From Watersipora subatra (Eukaryota; Bryozoa; Gymnolaemata; Cheilostomatida; Watersiporidae), in assembly GCF_963576615.1 (NCBI RefSeq), contig NC_088711.1:16958182-17022181 (forward strand): DNA of 64,000 nucleotides, in the 5' to 3' direction. The translations under genes and the position numbers were made by a program. This document shows positions 43,069 to 54,939 of this stretch, one piece after another. The notes under the pieces were generated by a model. That model ran no database searches, had not been told where the DNA came from, and saw only the letters and a program-made list of their open reading frames with translations. The number at the start of each line of letters is the position of its first letter. Within the stretch, counting starts at the first letter, position 1.

Positions 43069-44405
43069 ACAATAGCGTATCGCAACCCTCGGAGTACTCG
43101 TGAAAGTTCTGTAATAGTAAGTTACAGTAGGCCTACTCGTAGCTGGAAAAAAGTAGTAACTCGGCTGCTGAAGGAAAGGAACATGACCCACTATCACGGA
43201 CTGCGGCAAATCCAACGTTATTAAGTAGTGGAGATGTGGCAATTCATAAACAATACAACATCGTATGAGAAACACTTACCTTTTTGATGTAGAACTTTAG
43301 TAGGAGAGAAATGCGTTTTTCGAGTGGCTCAAAAAAACAAACGTTTACGTGACCTTCTCGGTACACGTTGGCAGTAAATATTAATTGCATGTAAATAACT
43401 ACTCGTTAATTTATTTTATTTAATGAATAGTACATTTGTATAGCTGTATAGACACCTTTGTATAGGCCGCAGAACTCAGGGAAGGTGCTTTTTAACACGG
43501 CAGAAAATTTGCCGTTTAAAAAGCGTGCGAACCGGGGATTTCGGTTAATGCGCCCGAGCGGTGAAAGAAAAACAACAGAATCGCCACACCTTTATATAAG
43601 CCGTTTGGCTCAAATCGTCAGAGAAAAATAGCGGCTAATAGTCCATATTACAAAATTACGATATTACGAAATTACGATAATTAATACTCATATTAATTCG
43701 GTTGGCTTCGTTCGACCGAATGGTAGAAGAAAGACCGCTCTATAATTTATTTACCGTTACTACACAAATTAATTCAGTTCGCTTCGTACGACCGAAATTC
43801 GTACGACGATAAAAGGAAAGACCGCTCTATAAGGCGGACAATCAATAAATCAATCACACAGACAACGATTGCCGTTTATATAGTAGCTATCAGTCCTGAT
43901 TTTTGCTATAACAGAGAAAATTTAGTATTAGGCTGTGATTAAAAAGATGCTGTTTGTTATTCTCAAAGGAGTTTGTTCATATGCTAGAAGAAATCCACGA
44001 GATTGGTTGAACCTGAAATTTCTAAACAATTCTTCATTTGAAACAAGATAATTATTTTATTGTTTTAATCGAGAACTCGATATAATACAAAAAATAATTC
44101 TTTCTAAAAAACTCAGACTAGCCTCATTTACACTCTGAATGAATCAACGAAGTCAACGTTGCAATTATTTGGAACATTCATGGTGCGTAAACTTTACACG
44201 GCCTTAAAGATGCACTGATATTAAGAGTTGGATCTCGAAAGGGAATAACATATTTATTTTAAGGTTAATAATTTTTCTAAATAAACAGCAATCTATTTGA
44301 CACTCCAACAACTGTTGGAAAAAAATTAATAAATAACTTAAGCTTTATTCACAAATTTCAACAGCGTTTAGCTTCGCACTAGAACTCTAGTGTGAAAAAT
44401 AGGAA

Positions 44406-44478
44406 GCCGAAATAGCTCAGTTGGGAGAGCGTTAGACTGAAGATCTACACGTCCCTGGTTCGATCCTGGGTTTTGGCA
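44406..44478 (+). tRNA. tRNA-Phe(GAA), variant
   Basis: Changes A43C and G45C beside the anticodon stem, plus C62T and C69T. First copy right of the Helitron. Confidence 0.65.
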
Positions 44479-45048
44479 TCTGGAAAATATATTTTTATAT
44501 ATCAGTCCTGATTTTAGCTATAACACTGAAAATTTAGTATTCGACGGTGATTATAAAGATGCTGTTTGTTATTCTCGCAGGAGTTTGTTCATATGCTAGA
44601 AGAAATCCACGAGATTAGTTGAACCTGAAATTTCAAAACAAATCGATTAGTTGAACCTGAAATTTCAAAACAAATCTTCATTTGAAACAAGATAATTATT
44701 TTATTGTTTTAATCAAAAACTTGATATAATACAGAAAATTATTCATTCTAAAAACTTTGCACTAGCCACATATACATTCCGAATTAATCTCGAATGCTTT
44801 CTTTGAAATAGTTTGGAACTTTCATGGTTCATAGAATCTACACAGCCTCAAAAGTTCTCTGATATTATGAATTTGATTACAAAAGTGAATAAGATAGTTA
44901 ATCTAAGGTTTGTGTTTGGTTTAAGAAAACAGTAATCGCCTATTCACCGCAACAACTGTTAGAAGAAATGATTAAATATCTTACATTCTTTTCACAAATT
45001 TCAACAGCGTCTAGCCTCATACTAGACCTCATTTTCGCAAAATGGGAA

Positions 45049-45121
45049 GCCGAATTAGCTCAGTTGGGAGAGCGATAGACTGAAGAACTAAAGGTCCCTA
45101 GTTCGCTCCCGGGTTTCGGCA
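45049..45121 (+). tRNA. tRNA-Phe(GAA), variant
   Basis: Changes A7T, T27A, T39A, G52A and A58C. Several stems weakened; probably decaying. The mariner starts 23 nt after it. Confidence 0.5.
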
Positions 45122-45144
45122 TCTGGAAAATATATTTTCATATA

Positions 45145-45882
45145 CGAGGGCGATTCGATAAGTAAAGATAAATTCATTACAAGTTAAAATATTATTGTGA
45201 TGCATGCATAATTTTTTGGAGTTATATTCTTTTAGGTGTTGTCTTCACACTGTAATCATTTTCAATAACTCTGAGGTTATAAAATTTTTTGGAGACTATT
45301 TCAAAATGGCTGCCCCTCTTGAAATTTGCTCACATGTTGAACAGAGAGCTGTAATAAGATTTTTGTCAAGTGAAGGAGTCAGACCAAGTGACATTTATAG
45401 GAGAATGAAAGCTCAATATGGTGAGAGTTGTTTAAACCAAAACAGAGTTTTCAAATGGGCTAGCAGTTTTAAAGAAGGAAGGACCTTTATTGAGAATGAA
45501 CCAAGGTCAGGCAGGCCAAAAGAGGCAGCCACACCATCCAATTTGGAGGCTGTGGACAAGCTTGTCAGAGCAGACAGGAGGATAAAGGTAGAGAAAAGTG
45601 CTGAATCATTGAGCATCTCCATTGGAACAGTGCATTCCATTCTTCATGAAGATTTTGGGTACTCAAAGGTGTGAGTGAACACACTCAACTACTGTGAGCG
45701 AATGGTTATGAAGGCAATCTGCCGAATTTTATGCAAATGGGATCAAGAAACTGGTACCAAGATGGCAGAAATGTGTTGACTTGTCTGGCAAATATGTTGA
45801 AAAATAAAAAAAAAGTAAAGTATCTAACTCAACTACAACTTGACTTATTGTAAAATTATCTTTACTTATCGAATCGCCCTCG
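45145..45882 (+). mobile_element. Mariner transposon, internally deleted
   Basis: Perfect 27-bp terminal inverted repeats (45145-45171, 45856-45882; outer end CGAGGGCGATTCGATAAGTA) flanked by a TA duplication (45143-45144, 45883-45884). At 738 bp it lacks the middle of a mariner of about 1.3 kb. Excision restores CATATATCAGTCC and a 610-bp unit. The intact, identical TIRs point to recent mobilisation, presumably in trans. Confidence 0.95.
45306..45674 (+). pseudogene. Mariner transposase, N-terminal part
   Basis: From MAAPLEICSHVEQRAVIRFL this encodes the paired helix-turn-helix domain of mariner transposases (HTH_48 type, with GVRPSDIYRRMKAQYGES, WASSFKEGRTFIENEPRSGR and SISIGTVHSILHEDFGYSKV) and stops at a TGA at 45672-45674. 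An open frame extends upstream to 45204, but this ATG fits the family. The DDD catalytic core is deleted. A C-terminal scrap (FYANGIKKLVPRWQKCVDLS GKYVEK) follows at about 45726-45807. Confidence 0.9.
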
Positions 45883-46398
45883 TATCAGTCCTGGTTTTAA
45901 CTATAACGCAGAAAATTTAGTCTTAGGCTGTGATTAAAAAGATGCTGTTTGTTATACTCACAAGAGTTTGTTCATATACTAAAAGAAATCCACGAGATTG
46001 GTTGAACCTGAGAGTTCAAAACAAAACTTCATTTGAAACAAAATAATTATTTTATTGTTTTAATTGAGAACTTGATATAATACAGAAAATTAGTCATTTT
46101 GAAATACTCACACTAGCCTCATTTACACTCTGAATGAATCAACAAAGTCAACGTAGCAAGTATTTGGAACATTCATCGTGCGTAAACTTTACACGGCCTA
46201 AAAGATGCACTGATATTAAGAATTGGATCTCGAAAGGGAATAACATATTCATTTCAAAGTTACTAATTTTTTTAAATAAACAGTAATCTACTTTTACTAC
46301 AACAACTGTTAGAAAAAAAGAATAAATAACTTAAGTTCTTATCACAAATTTCAAGAGCGTCTAGCTTTGTACTAGACCTCGTTTGCACAAAATAGGAA

Positions 46399-46470
46399 GC
46401 CGAAATAGCTCAGTTGGGAGAGCGTTAGACTGAAGATCTAAAGGTCCCTAGTTCAATCCTGTGTTTGGCA
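46399..46470 (+). pseudogene. tRNA-Phe relic, 72 nt
   Basis: One base is lost near the acceptor 3' strand, and G52A, C62T and a G-to-T break the T stem. Confidence 0.65.
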
Positions 46471-47008
46471 TCTGAAAAATATATTTTCATATATCAGTCC
46501 TGATTTTAACTATAACACAAAAAATTTAGTATTAGGCTGTGATTAAAAAGATGCTGTTTCTTATTCTCGCATGAGTTAGTTCATATGCTAGAAGAAATCC
46601 ACGAGATTGGTTGAACCGGAAAATTCAAAACAAATCTTCATTTGAAACAAAATAATTATTTTATTGTCTTAACCGAGAACTTGATATAATACAGAGAACT
46701 ATTCATTCTAAAAACTTTGCACTAGCCTCATTTACGTTCCGAATTAATCTCGAATGCTTTTTTAAAAATATATTGGAACTTTAATGGTTCGTAAAATCTA
46801 CACAGCCTCAAAAGTGAACTGATCTTATGAGTTTGATTGCAAAAGTGAAAAAGATTGTTAATCTAAGGTTTGTGTTTTGTTTAAATAAACAGTAATCTCC
46901 TATTCATCGCAACAACTGTTAGAAAAAATGATTAAATAACTTAAATTCTTTTCACAAATTTCAGCAGCGTCTAGCTTCGCACTAAAACTCGAGTGTGAAA
47001 AAAAATAA

Positions 47009-47081
47009 GCCGAATTAGCTCAGTCGGGAGAGCGTTAGACTGAAAATCTAAAAGTCCCTGGGTCAATCCCGGATTTTGGCA
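47009..47081 (+). tRNA. tRNA-Phe(GAA), variant
   Basis: Changes A7T, T17C, G37A, G45A, T54G, G57A, G65A and C69T. T54G hits box B. The marker changes are shared with 53106 and in part with 59213. Confidence 0.5.
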
Positions 47082-47618
47082 TCTGCAAAATATATTTTCA
47101 TATATCAGTCCTGATTTTAGCTATAACACAAAAAATTTAGTATTAGGCTGTGATTAAAAAGATGCTGTTTGTTATTCTCACAGGAGTTTGACATATGCTA
47201 GAAGAAATCCACGAGATTGGTTGAACCTGAAAGTTCAGAACAAAACTTCATTTGAAAGAAGATAATTATTTTATTGTTTTAATTGAGAACTTGATATAAT
47301 ACAGAGAATAATTCATTTTAAAATACTCACACTAGCCTCATTTACATTCCGAATTAACCGCGAATGCTGTTTTTGAAATATTTTGGAACTTTCATGGTTC
47401 ATAAAATCTACACAGCCTCAAAAGTGCACTGATCTTATGAGTTTGATTACAAAAGTGAATAACATAGTTAATCTAAGGTTTATGTTTAGTTTAAATAAAC
47501 AGTAATCTCCTATTCGTCGCAACGACTGTTAGAAAAAATGATTAAATAACTTAAATTCTTTTCACAAGTTTCAACAGCGTCTAGCCTCGTACTAGACCTC
47601 GTTTGCTCAATATAGGAA

Positions 47619-47691
47619 GCCGAATTAAATCAGTTGGGAGAGCGTTATACTGAAGAACTAAAGGTCCCTGGTTAGATCCCGGGTTTTGGCA
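47619..47691 (+). pseudogene. tRNA-Phe relic, both promoter boxes hit
   Basis: TAAATCAG in box A (G10A, C11A) and GGTTAGATC in box B (C56A), plus anticodon-stem changes. Confidence 0.75.
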
Positions 47692-48229
47692 TCTGCAAAA
47701 TATATTTTTATATATCAGTCCTGATTTTTGCTATAACACAGACAATTTAGTATTAGGCTCTGATTAAAAAGATTCTGTTTGTTATTCTCACAGGAGTTTG
47801 TTCATACGCTAGAAGAAATCCATGACATTAGTTGAACCTGAAAGTTCAAAACAAATCTTCATTTGAAACAAGATAATTATTTTCTTGTTTCAATCAAGAA
47901 CTTGATATAATACAGAGGATAATTGATTCTAAAAAACTCACACTAGCCTCATTTACAATCTGAATGAGTCAACAAAGTCAACGTTGCAGTTATTTGGAAC
48001 ATTCATGGTGCGTAAACTTTACACGGCCTAAAAGATGCACTGATATTAGGAATGGGATCTCGAAAGGGAATAACATATTTATTTTAAGGTTAATAATTTT
48101 TCTAAATAGAAAGTAATCTACTTTTACTGCAACAGCTGTTGGAAAAAATTGAATAAATAACATAAGCTTTTTTCACAAATTTCAACAGCGTTTAGCTTCG
48201 CATTAGAACTCGAGTGTGAAAAATAGGTA

Positions 48230-48302
48230 GCCGAAATAGCTCAGTTGGGAAAGCGTTAGATTGAAGATCTAAAGGTCCCTGGTTTGATCTCACGTTTTGG
48301 CA
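48230..48302 (+). pseudogene. tRNA-Phe relic, box B broken
   Basis: GGTTTGATCTCACG as in the copy at 39945, plus G22A and C32T. Confidence 0.7.
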
Positions 48303-48839
48303 TCTGGAAAATATATTTTCATATATCAGTCTTGACTTTAGCTATAACACAGAAAATTTAGTATTAGGCTGTGATTAAAAAGATGCTGTTTGTTATTCTC
48401 ACAGGAGTTTGTTCATATGCTAGAAGAAATCCACGAGATTGGTTGAACCTGAAAAATCAAAACAATTCTTCATTTCAAACAAGATAATTATTTCATTGTT
48501 TTAATTGAGAACTTGATAAAATACAGAAAATTATTCATTCTAAAAAACTCACACTAGCCTCATTTACACTCTGAATGAGTCAACAAAGTCAACATTGATA
48601 TTATTTGAAACATTCATGGTGCGTAAACTTTACACGGCCTAAAAGATGCACTGATATTAAGAGTTGGATCTCGAAAGGGAATAACATATTTATTTTAAGG
48701 TTAATAATTTTTCTAAATAAACAGCAATCTATTTGAAACTCCAACAACTGTTAAAAAAAAGAATAAACAACTTATGTTCTTTTCACAAATTTCAACAGCG
48801 TTTAGCCTCGTACTAGACCTCGTTTGCGTAACATAGGAA

Positions 48840-48912
48840 GCCGAAATAGCTCAGTTGGGAGAGCGTTAGAGTGAAGATCTACAGGTCCCTGGTTCGATCC
48901 TGGGTTTTGGCA
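48840..48912 (+). tRNA. tRNA-Phe(GAA), variant
   Basis: Changes C32G, A43C, C62T and C69T. Boxes A and B intact. Confidence 0.65.
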
Positions 48913-49449
48913 TCTGAAAAATATATTTTCATATATCAGTCTTGATTTTAGCTATAACACTGAAAATTTAGTATTAGGCTGTTATTAAAAAGATGCTGTT
49001 TCTTATTCTCGCATGAGTTAGTTCATATGCTAGAAAAATCAACGAGATTGGTTGAACCTAAAAATTCAAAACAAATCTTCATTTGAAACAAAATAATTAT
49101 TTTATTGTCTTAATCGAGAACTTGATATAATACAGAGAACTATTCATTCTAAAAACTTTGCACTAGCCTCATTTACGTTCCGAATTAATCTCGAATGCTT
49201 TTTTAAAAATATATTGGAACTTTAATGGTTCGTAAAATCTACACAGCCTCAAAAGTGAACTGATCTTATGAGTTTGATTACAAAAGTGAATAAGATTGTT
49301 AATCTAAGGTTTGTGTTTTGTTTAAATAAACAGTAATCTCCTATTCATCGCAACAACTGTTAGAAAAAATGATTAAATAACTTAATTTCTTTTCACAAAT
49401 TTCAACAGCGTCTAGCCTCGTACTACACCTCGTTTAAGCAAAATAGGAA

Positions 49450-49522
49450 ACCGAAATAGCTCAGTTTGGAGAGCGTTAAACTGAAGATCTGATGGTCCCT
49501 GGTTCAATCCCGGGTTTTGGCA
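49450..49522 (+). tRNA. tRNA-Phe(GAA), variant
   Basis: Changes G1A (end pair lost), G18T, G30A, A42G, A44T, G57A and C69T. Loss of G1 and G18 makes function unlikely. Confidence 0.5.
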
Positions 49523-50059
49523 TCTAAAAAAATATTTTCATATATCAGTCCTGACTTTTGCTATAACACAGAAAGTTTAGTATTAGGCTGTGATTAAAAA
49601 GATGCCGTTTGTTATTCTCACAGGAGTTTGGTCATATGCTATAAGAACTTCACGAGATTGGTTGAACCTGAAAGCTACCAACAAATCTTTACTTGAAACA
49701 AGATAATTATTTTATTGTTTTAATCGAGAACTTGAGATAATACAGAGAATTACTCATTCTACAAACTTTGCACTAGCCTCATTTACATTCCGAATTAATC
49801 TCGAATGCTTTCTTTGAAATATTTTGGAACTTTCATGGTTCATAAAATCCACACAGCCTCAAAAGTGCACTGATATTATGAAATTGATTACAAAAGTGAA
49901 TAAGATAGTTAATCTAAGGTTTGTGTTTGGTTTAAATAAACAGTAATGTCCTATTCATCGCAACAACTGTTAGAAAAAATGATTAAATATCTTAAATTCT
50001 TTTCCCAATGTTCAACAGCGTCGACCTTCGTACTAGACCTTGTCTGCGAAAAGTAGGAA

Positions 50060-50132
50060 GCCGAAATAGCTCAGTTGGGAGAGCGTTAGACTGAAGATCT
50101 AAAGGTCCCTGGTTCGATCCCGGGTTTCGGCA
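50060..50132 (+). tRNA. tRNA-Phe-GAA: tRNA-Phe(GAA), consensus
   Basis: Identical to the array consensus. The acceptor stem GCCGAAA/TTTCGGC, box A TAGCTCAGTTGGG, anticodon loop CTGAAGA and box B GGTTCGATCC are all canonical. CCA is not encoded, as normal in animals. A TTTT run follows within about 20 nt. Confidence 0.97.
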
Positions 50133-50668
50133 TCTGAAAAAAATGTTTTCATATATCAGTCCTGATTTTGATATAACACAGAAAACTTAGTATTAGGCTG
50201 TGATTAAAAAGATGCCGTTTGTTATTCTCACAGGAGTTTCTTCATATGCTAGAAGAAATCCACGAGATTGGTTGAACCTGAAAATTCAAAGCAAATCTTT
50301 TTTGAAACAAAATAATTATTCTATTGTTTTAATCGAGAACTTGATATAATACAGAGAATTATTCATTCTACAAACTTTGCACTAGCCTCATTTCCATTCC
50401 GAATTAATCTCGAATGCTTTCTTTGAAATATTTTGGAACTTTCATGGTTCATAAAAATTACACAGCCTCAAATGTGCACTGATATTATGAGTTTGATTAC
50501 AAAAGTGAATAACATAGTTAATCTAAGGTTTGTGTTTGGTTTAAATAAACAGTAATCTCCTGTTCATCGCAACAACTGTTAGAAAAAATGATTAAATAAC
50601 TTAAACTCTTTTCACAAATTTCAACAGCGTCTAGCCTCGTACTAGACCTCGTTTGGGCAAAATAGGAA

Positions 50669-50741
50669 GCCGAAATAGCTCAGTTTGGAGAGCGTTAGAT
50701 TGAAGATCTGATGGTCCCTGGTTCAATCCCGGGTTTTGGCA
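50669..50741 (+). tRNA. tRNA-Phe(GAA), variant
   Basis: Changes G18T, C32T, A42G, A44T, G57A and C69T. Same variant as 56775 and 62882. G18 is normally invariant. Confidence 0.6.
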
Positions 50742-51277
50742 TCTGAAAATATATTTTCATATATCAGTCCTGAGTTTTGATATAACACAGAAAGTTTAGT
50801 ATTAGGCTGTGATTAAAAAGATGCCGTTTGTTATTCTCACAGGAGTTTGGTCATATGCTATAAGAACTTCACGAGATTGGTTGAACCTGAAAGCTACCAA
50901 CAAATCTTTACTTGAAACAAGATAATTATTTTATTGTTTTAATCGAGAACTTGATATAATACAGAAAATTACTCATTCTACAAACTTTGCACTAGCCTCA
51001 TTTACATTCCGAATTAATCTCGAATGCTTTCTTTGAAATATTTTGGAACTTTCATGGTTCATAAAATCCACACAGCCTCAAAAGTGCACTGATATTATGA
51101 AATTGATTACAAAAGTGAATAAGATAGTTAATCTAAGGTTTGTGTTTGGTTTAAATAAACAGTAATGTCCTATTCATCGCAACAACTGTTAGAAAAAATG
51201 ATTAAATATCTTAAATTCTTTTCCAAAAGTTCAACAGCGTCGACCTTCGTACTAGACCTTGTCTGCGAAAAAAGGAA

Positions 51278-51350
51278 GCCGAAATAGCTCAGTTGGGAGA
51301 GCGTTAGACTGAAGATCTAAAGGTCCCTGGTTCGATCCCGGGTTTCGGCA
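51278..51350 (+). tRNA. tRNA-Phe-GAA: tRNA-Phe(GAA), consensus
   Basis: Identical to the consensus copy at 50060; both lie in a two-unit local duplication (49450-50668 against 50669-51887). Confidence 0.97.
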
Positions 51351-51887
51351 TCTGGAAAATATATTTTCATATATCAGTCCTGATTTTTGATATAACACAG
51401 AAAAATTAGTATTAGGCTCTGATTAAAAAGATGCCGTTTGTTATTCTCACAGGAGTTTCTTCATATGCTAGAAGAAATCCACGAGATTGGTTGAACCTGA
51501 AAATTCAAAGCAAATCTTCTTTGAAACAAGATAATTATTTTATTGTTTTAATCGAGAAGTTGATATAATACAAAGAATTACTCAGTCTACAAACTTTGCA
51601 CTAGCCTCATTTCCATTCCGAATTAATCTCGAATGCTTTCTTTGAAATTTTTTGGAACTTTCATCGTTCATAAAATCTACACAGCCTCAAAAGTGCACTG
51701 ATATTATGAGTTTGATTACAAAAGTGAATAAGATAGTTAATCTAAGGTTTGTGTTTGGTTTAAATAAACAGTAATCTCCTATTCATCGCAACAACTGTTA
51801 GAAAAAATGATTAAATAACTTATATTCTTTTCACAAGTTTCAACAGCGTCTAGCCTCGTACTAGACCTCGTTTGCTCAATATAGGAA

Positions 51888-51960
51888 GCCGAAATAGCTC
51901 AGTTGGGAGAGCGTTAGACTGAAGATCTAAAGGTCCCTGGTTCGATCCCGGGTTTCGGCA
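51888..51960 (+). tRNA. tRNA-Phe-GAA: tRNA-Phe(GAA), consensus
   Basis: Consensus sequence. It is followed by TATGAAAATATATTTTCATA, a perfect 20-bp palindrome holding the terminator T-run. Confidence 0.97.
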
Positions 51961-51985
51961 TATGAAAATATATTTTCATATATCA
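51957..51985 (+). terminator. Pol III terminator in a palindrome (example of all units)
   Basis: Nearly every unit has TTTT within 14-20 nt of the tRNA 3' end, inside GAAAATATATTTTC or a longer palindrome; a second T-run (CTGATTTTTG) follows about 20 nt later. The conservation across units fits use as pol III stop signals. Confidence 0.65.
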
Positions 51986-52496
51986 GTCCTGATTTTTGAT
52001 ATTACACAAAAAAGTTAGTATTAGGCTCTGATTAAAAAGATGCCGTTTGTTATTCTCACAGGAGTTTCTTCATATGCTAGAAGAAATCCACGAGATTGGT
52101 TGAACCTGAAAATTCAAAGCAAATCTTCTTTGAAACAAGATAATTATTCTATTGTTTCAATCGAGAACTTGATATAATACAGAGAATTATTCATTCTACA
52201 AACTTTGCACTAGCCTCATTTCCATTCCGAATTAATCTCGAATGCTTTCTTTGAAATTTTTTGGAACTTTCATCGTTCATAAAATCTACACAGCCTCAAA
52301 AGCGCACTGATATTATGAAATTAATTACAAAAGTGAATAAGATAGTTAATCTAAGGTTTGTGTTTGGTTTAAATAAACAGTAATCTCCTATTCATCGCAA
52401 CAACTGTTAGAAAAAATGATTAAATATCTTAAATTCTTTTCTCAAAGTTCAACAGCGTCGACCTTCGTACTAGACCTTGTCTGCGAAAAATAGGAA

Positions 52497-52569
52497 GCCG
52501 AAATAGCTCAGTTGGGAGAGCGTTAGACTGAAGATCTAAAGGTCCCTGGTTCGATCCCGGGTTTCGGCA
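52497..52569 (+). tRNA. tRNA-Phe-GAA: tRNA-Phe(GAA), consensus
   Basis: Consensus sequence, same 3' palindrome as 51888. Its 5' half matches the hybrid gene at 59213. Confidence 0.97.
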
Positions 52570-53105
52570 TATGAAAATATATTTTCATATATCAGTCCTG
52601 ATTTTTGATATAACACAAAAAAGTTAGTATTAGGCTCTGATTCAAAAGATGCCGTTTGTTATTCTCACAGGAGTTTCTTCATATGCTAGAAGAAATCCAC
52701 GAGATTGGTTGAACCTGAAAATTCAAAGCAAATCTTCTTTGAAACAAAATAATTATTCTATTGTTTTAATCGAGAACTTGATATAATACAGAGAATTATT
52801 CATTCTACAAACTTTGCACTAGCCTCATTTCCATTCCGAATTAATCTCGAATGCTTTCTTTGAAATATTTTGGAACTTTCATGGTTCATAAAAATTACAC
52901 AGCCTCAAATGTGCACTGATATTATGAGTTTGATTACAAAAGTGAATAAGATAGTTAATCTAAGGTTTGTGTTTGGTTTAAATAAACAGTAATCTCCTAT
53001 TCATCGCAACAACTGTTAGAAAAAATGATTAAATAACTTAAATTCTTTTCACAAATTTCAGCAGCGTCTAGCTTCGCACTAAAACTCGAGTGTGAAAAAA
53101 AATAA

Positions 53106-53178
53106 GCCGAATTAGCTCAGTCGGGAGAGCGTTAGACTGAAAATCTAAAAGTCCCTGGTTCAATCCCGGATTTTGGCA
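53106..53178 (+). tRNA. tRNA-Phe(GAA), variant
   Basis: Changes A7T, T17C, G37A, G45A, G57A, G65A and C69T. Its 3' half matches the hybrid gene at 59213. Confidence 0.6.
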
Positions 53179-53716
53179 TCTGCAAAATATATTTTCATAT
53201 ATCAGTCCTGATTTTAGCTATAACACAAAAAATTTAGTATTAGGCTGTGATTAAAAAGATGCTGTTTGTTATTCTCACAGGAGTTTGACATATGCTAGAA
53301 GAAATCCACGAGATTGGTTGAACCTGAAAGTTCAGAACAAAACTTCATTTGAAAGAAGATAATTATTTTATTGTTTTAATTGAGAACTTGATATAATACA
53401 GAGAATAATTCATTTTAAAATACTCACACTAGCCTCATTTCCATTCCGAATTATTCTCGAATGCTTTCTTTGAAACATTTTGGAACTTTCATGGTTCATA
53501 AAATTTACACAGTCTCAAATGCGCACTGATATTATGAGTTTGATTATTAAAAGTGAATAACATAGTTAATCTAAGGTTTGTGTTTGGTTTAAATAAACAG
53601 TAATCTCCTATTCATCGCAACAACTGTTAGAAAAAATGATTAAATAACATAAATTTTTTTCACAAATTTTAACAGCGTCTAGCCTCGTACTAGAGCTCGT
53701 TTGCGCAAAATAGGAA

Positions 53717-53789
53717 GCCGAAATAGCTCAGTTGGGAGAGCGTTAGACTGAAGATCTAAAGGTCCCTGGTTCGATCCCGGGTTTCGGCA
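53717..53789 (+). tRNA. tRNA-Phe-GAA: tRNA-Phe(GAA), consensus
   Basis: Consensus sequence; duplicated at 59824. Confidence 0.97.
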
Positions 53790-54327
53790 TCTGGAAAATA
53801 TATTTTCATATGTCAGTCCTGATTTTTGATATAACCCTGAAAAATTAGTATTAGGCTGTGATTAAAAAGATGCTGTTTGTTATTCTCACAGGAGTTTCTT
53901 CATATACTAGAAGAAATCCGCGAGATTGGTTGAACCTGAAAATTCAAAGCAAATCGTCATTTGGAACAAAATAATTATTTTATTGTTTTAATCGAGAACT
54001 TGATATAATACAGAGAATTATTCATTCTAAAAACTTTGCACTAGCCTCATTTACATTCCGAATTAATCTCGATTGCTTTCTTTAAAATATTTTGGAACTT
54101 TCATGGTTCATAAATTATACACAGCCTCAAAAGTGCACTGATATTATGAGTTTGATTACAAAAGTGAATAACATAGTTAATCTAAGGTTTGTGTTTGGTT
54201 TAAATAAACAGTAATCTCCTATTCATCGCAACAACCGTTAGAAAAAATGATTAAATAACTTAAATTCTTTTCACAAATTTCAACAGCGTCTAGCCTCGTA
54301 CTAGACCTCGTTTGGGCAAAATAGGAA

Positions 54328-54400
54328 GCCGAAATAGCTCAGTTTGGAGAGCGTTAGACTGAAGATCTAAAGGTCCCTGGTTCAATATCGGGTTTCAGCA
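54328..54400 (+). tRNA. tRNA-Phe(GAA), T-loop variant
   Basis: Changes G18T, G57A, C60A, C61T and G70A. Box B reads GGTTCAATATC, which weakens TFIIIC binding, and G70A opens an acceptor pair. Duplicated at 60435. Confidence 0.55.
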
Positions 54401-54939
54401 TCTAGAAAATATACTTTCATATATCAGTCCTGATTTTTGTTATAACACAGAAAAATTATTATTAGGCTGTGATTATAAAGATGCTGTTTGTTATTCTCAC
54501 AGGAGTTTGCTCATATGCTATAAAAACTTCACGAGATTGGTTGACCCTGAAAATTCAAAACAATTCTTCATTTGAAACAATATAATTATTTTATTGTTTT
54601 AATCGAGAACTTGATATAATGCAGAGAAGAATTCATTCTAAAAAACTCACACTAGCCTTATTTACACTCTGAATAAATCAACGAAGTCAACTTTGCAATT
54701 AATTGGAACATTCATGGTGCGTAAACTTTACACGGCCTAAAAGATGCACTGATATTAAGAATTAGATGTCGAAAGGGTATAACATTTTTATTTTAAGGTT
54801 AATAATTTTTCTAAATAAACAGTAATCTCTTTTACACTCCAACAACTATTGGAAAAAATTGAATAAATAACTTAAGCTTTTTTCACAATTTTCAAATGCG
54901 TCTAGCTTCGCACTAGAACTCGAGTGTGAAAAATAGGAA

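Larger units (their letters stand above)
40636..43887 (-). mobile_element. Helitron, truncated, minus orientation
   Basis: Removing this block restores the spacer word CATATATCAGTCC, and the neighbouring tRNAs are then 612 bp apart. Insertion is exactly between A and T without target duplication, as Helitrons do. In element orientation the 3' end reads CAGCTAG and is preceded by an imperfect hairpin (GCTGCCCGT pairing with ACGG and GCAGC). The 5' end reads GCTACTATATAAACGGC, close to the usual TC start. A helicase C-terminal remnant lies at 42913-43068 and a 1.85-kb minisatellite fills the 3' part. The rest of the Rep/helicase gene is missing, so it is non-autonomous. Confidence 0.85.

Noticed and set aside
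45413-45640. 75-codon minus-strand open frame
   Set aside because: Antisense shadow of the mariner DNA-binding domain.
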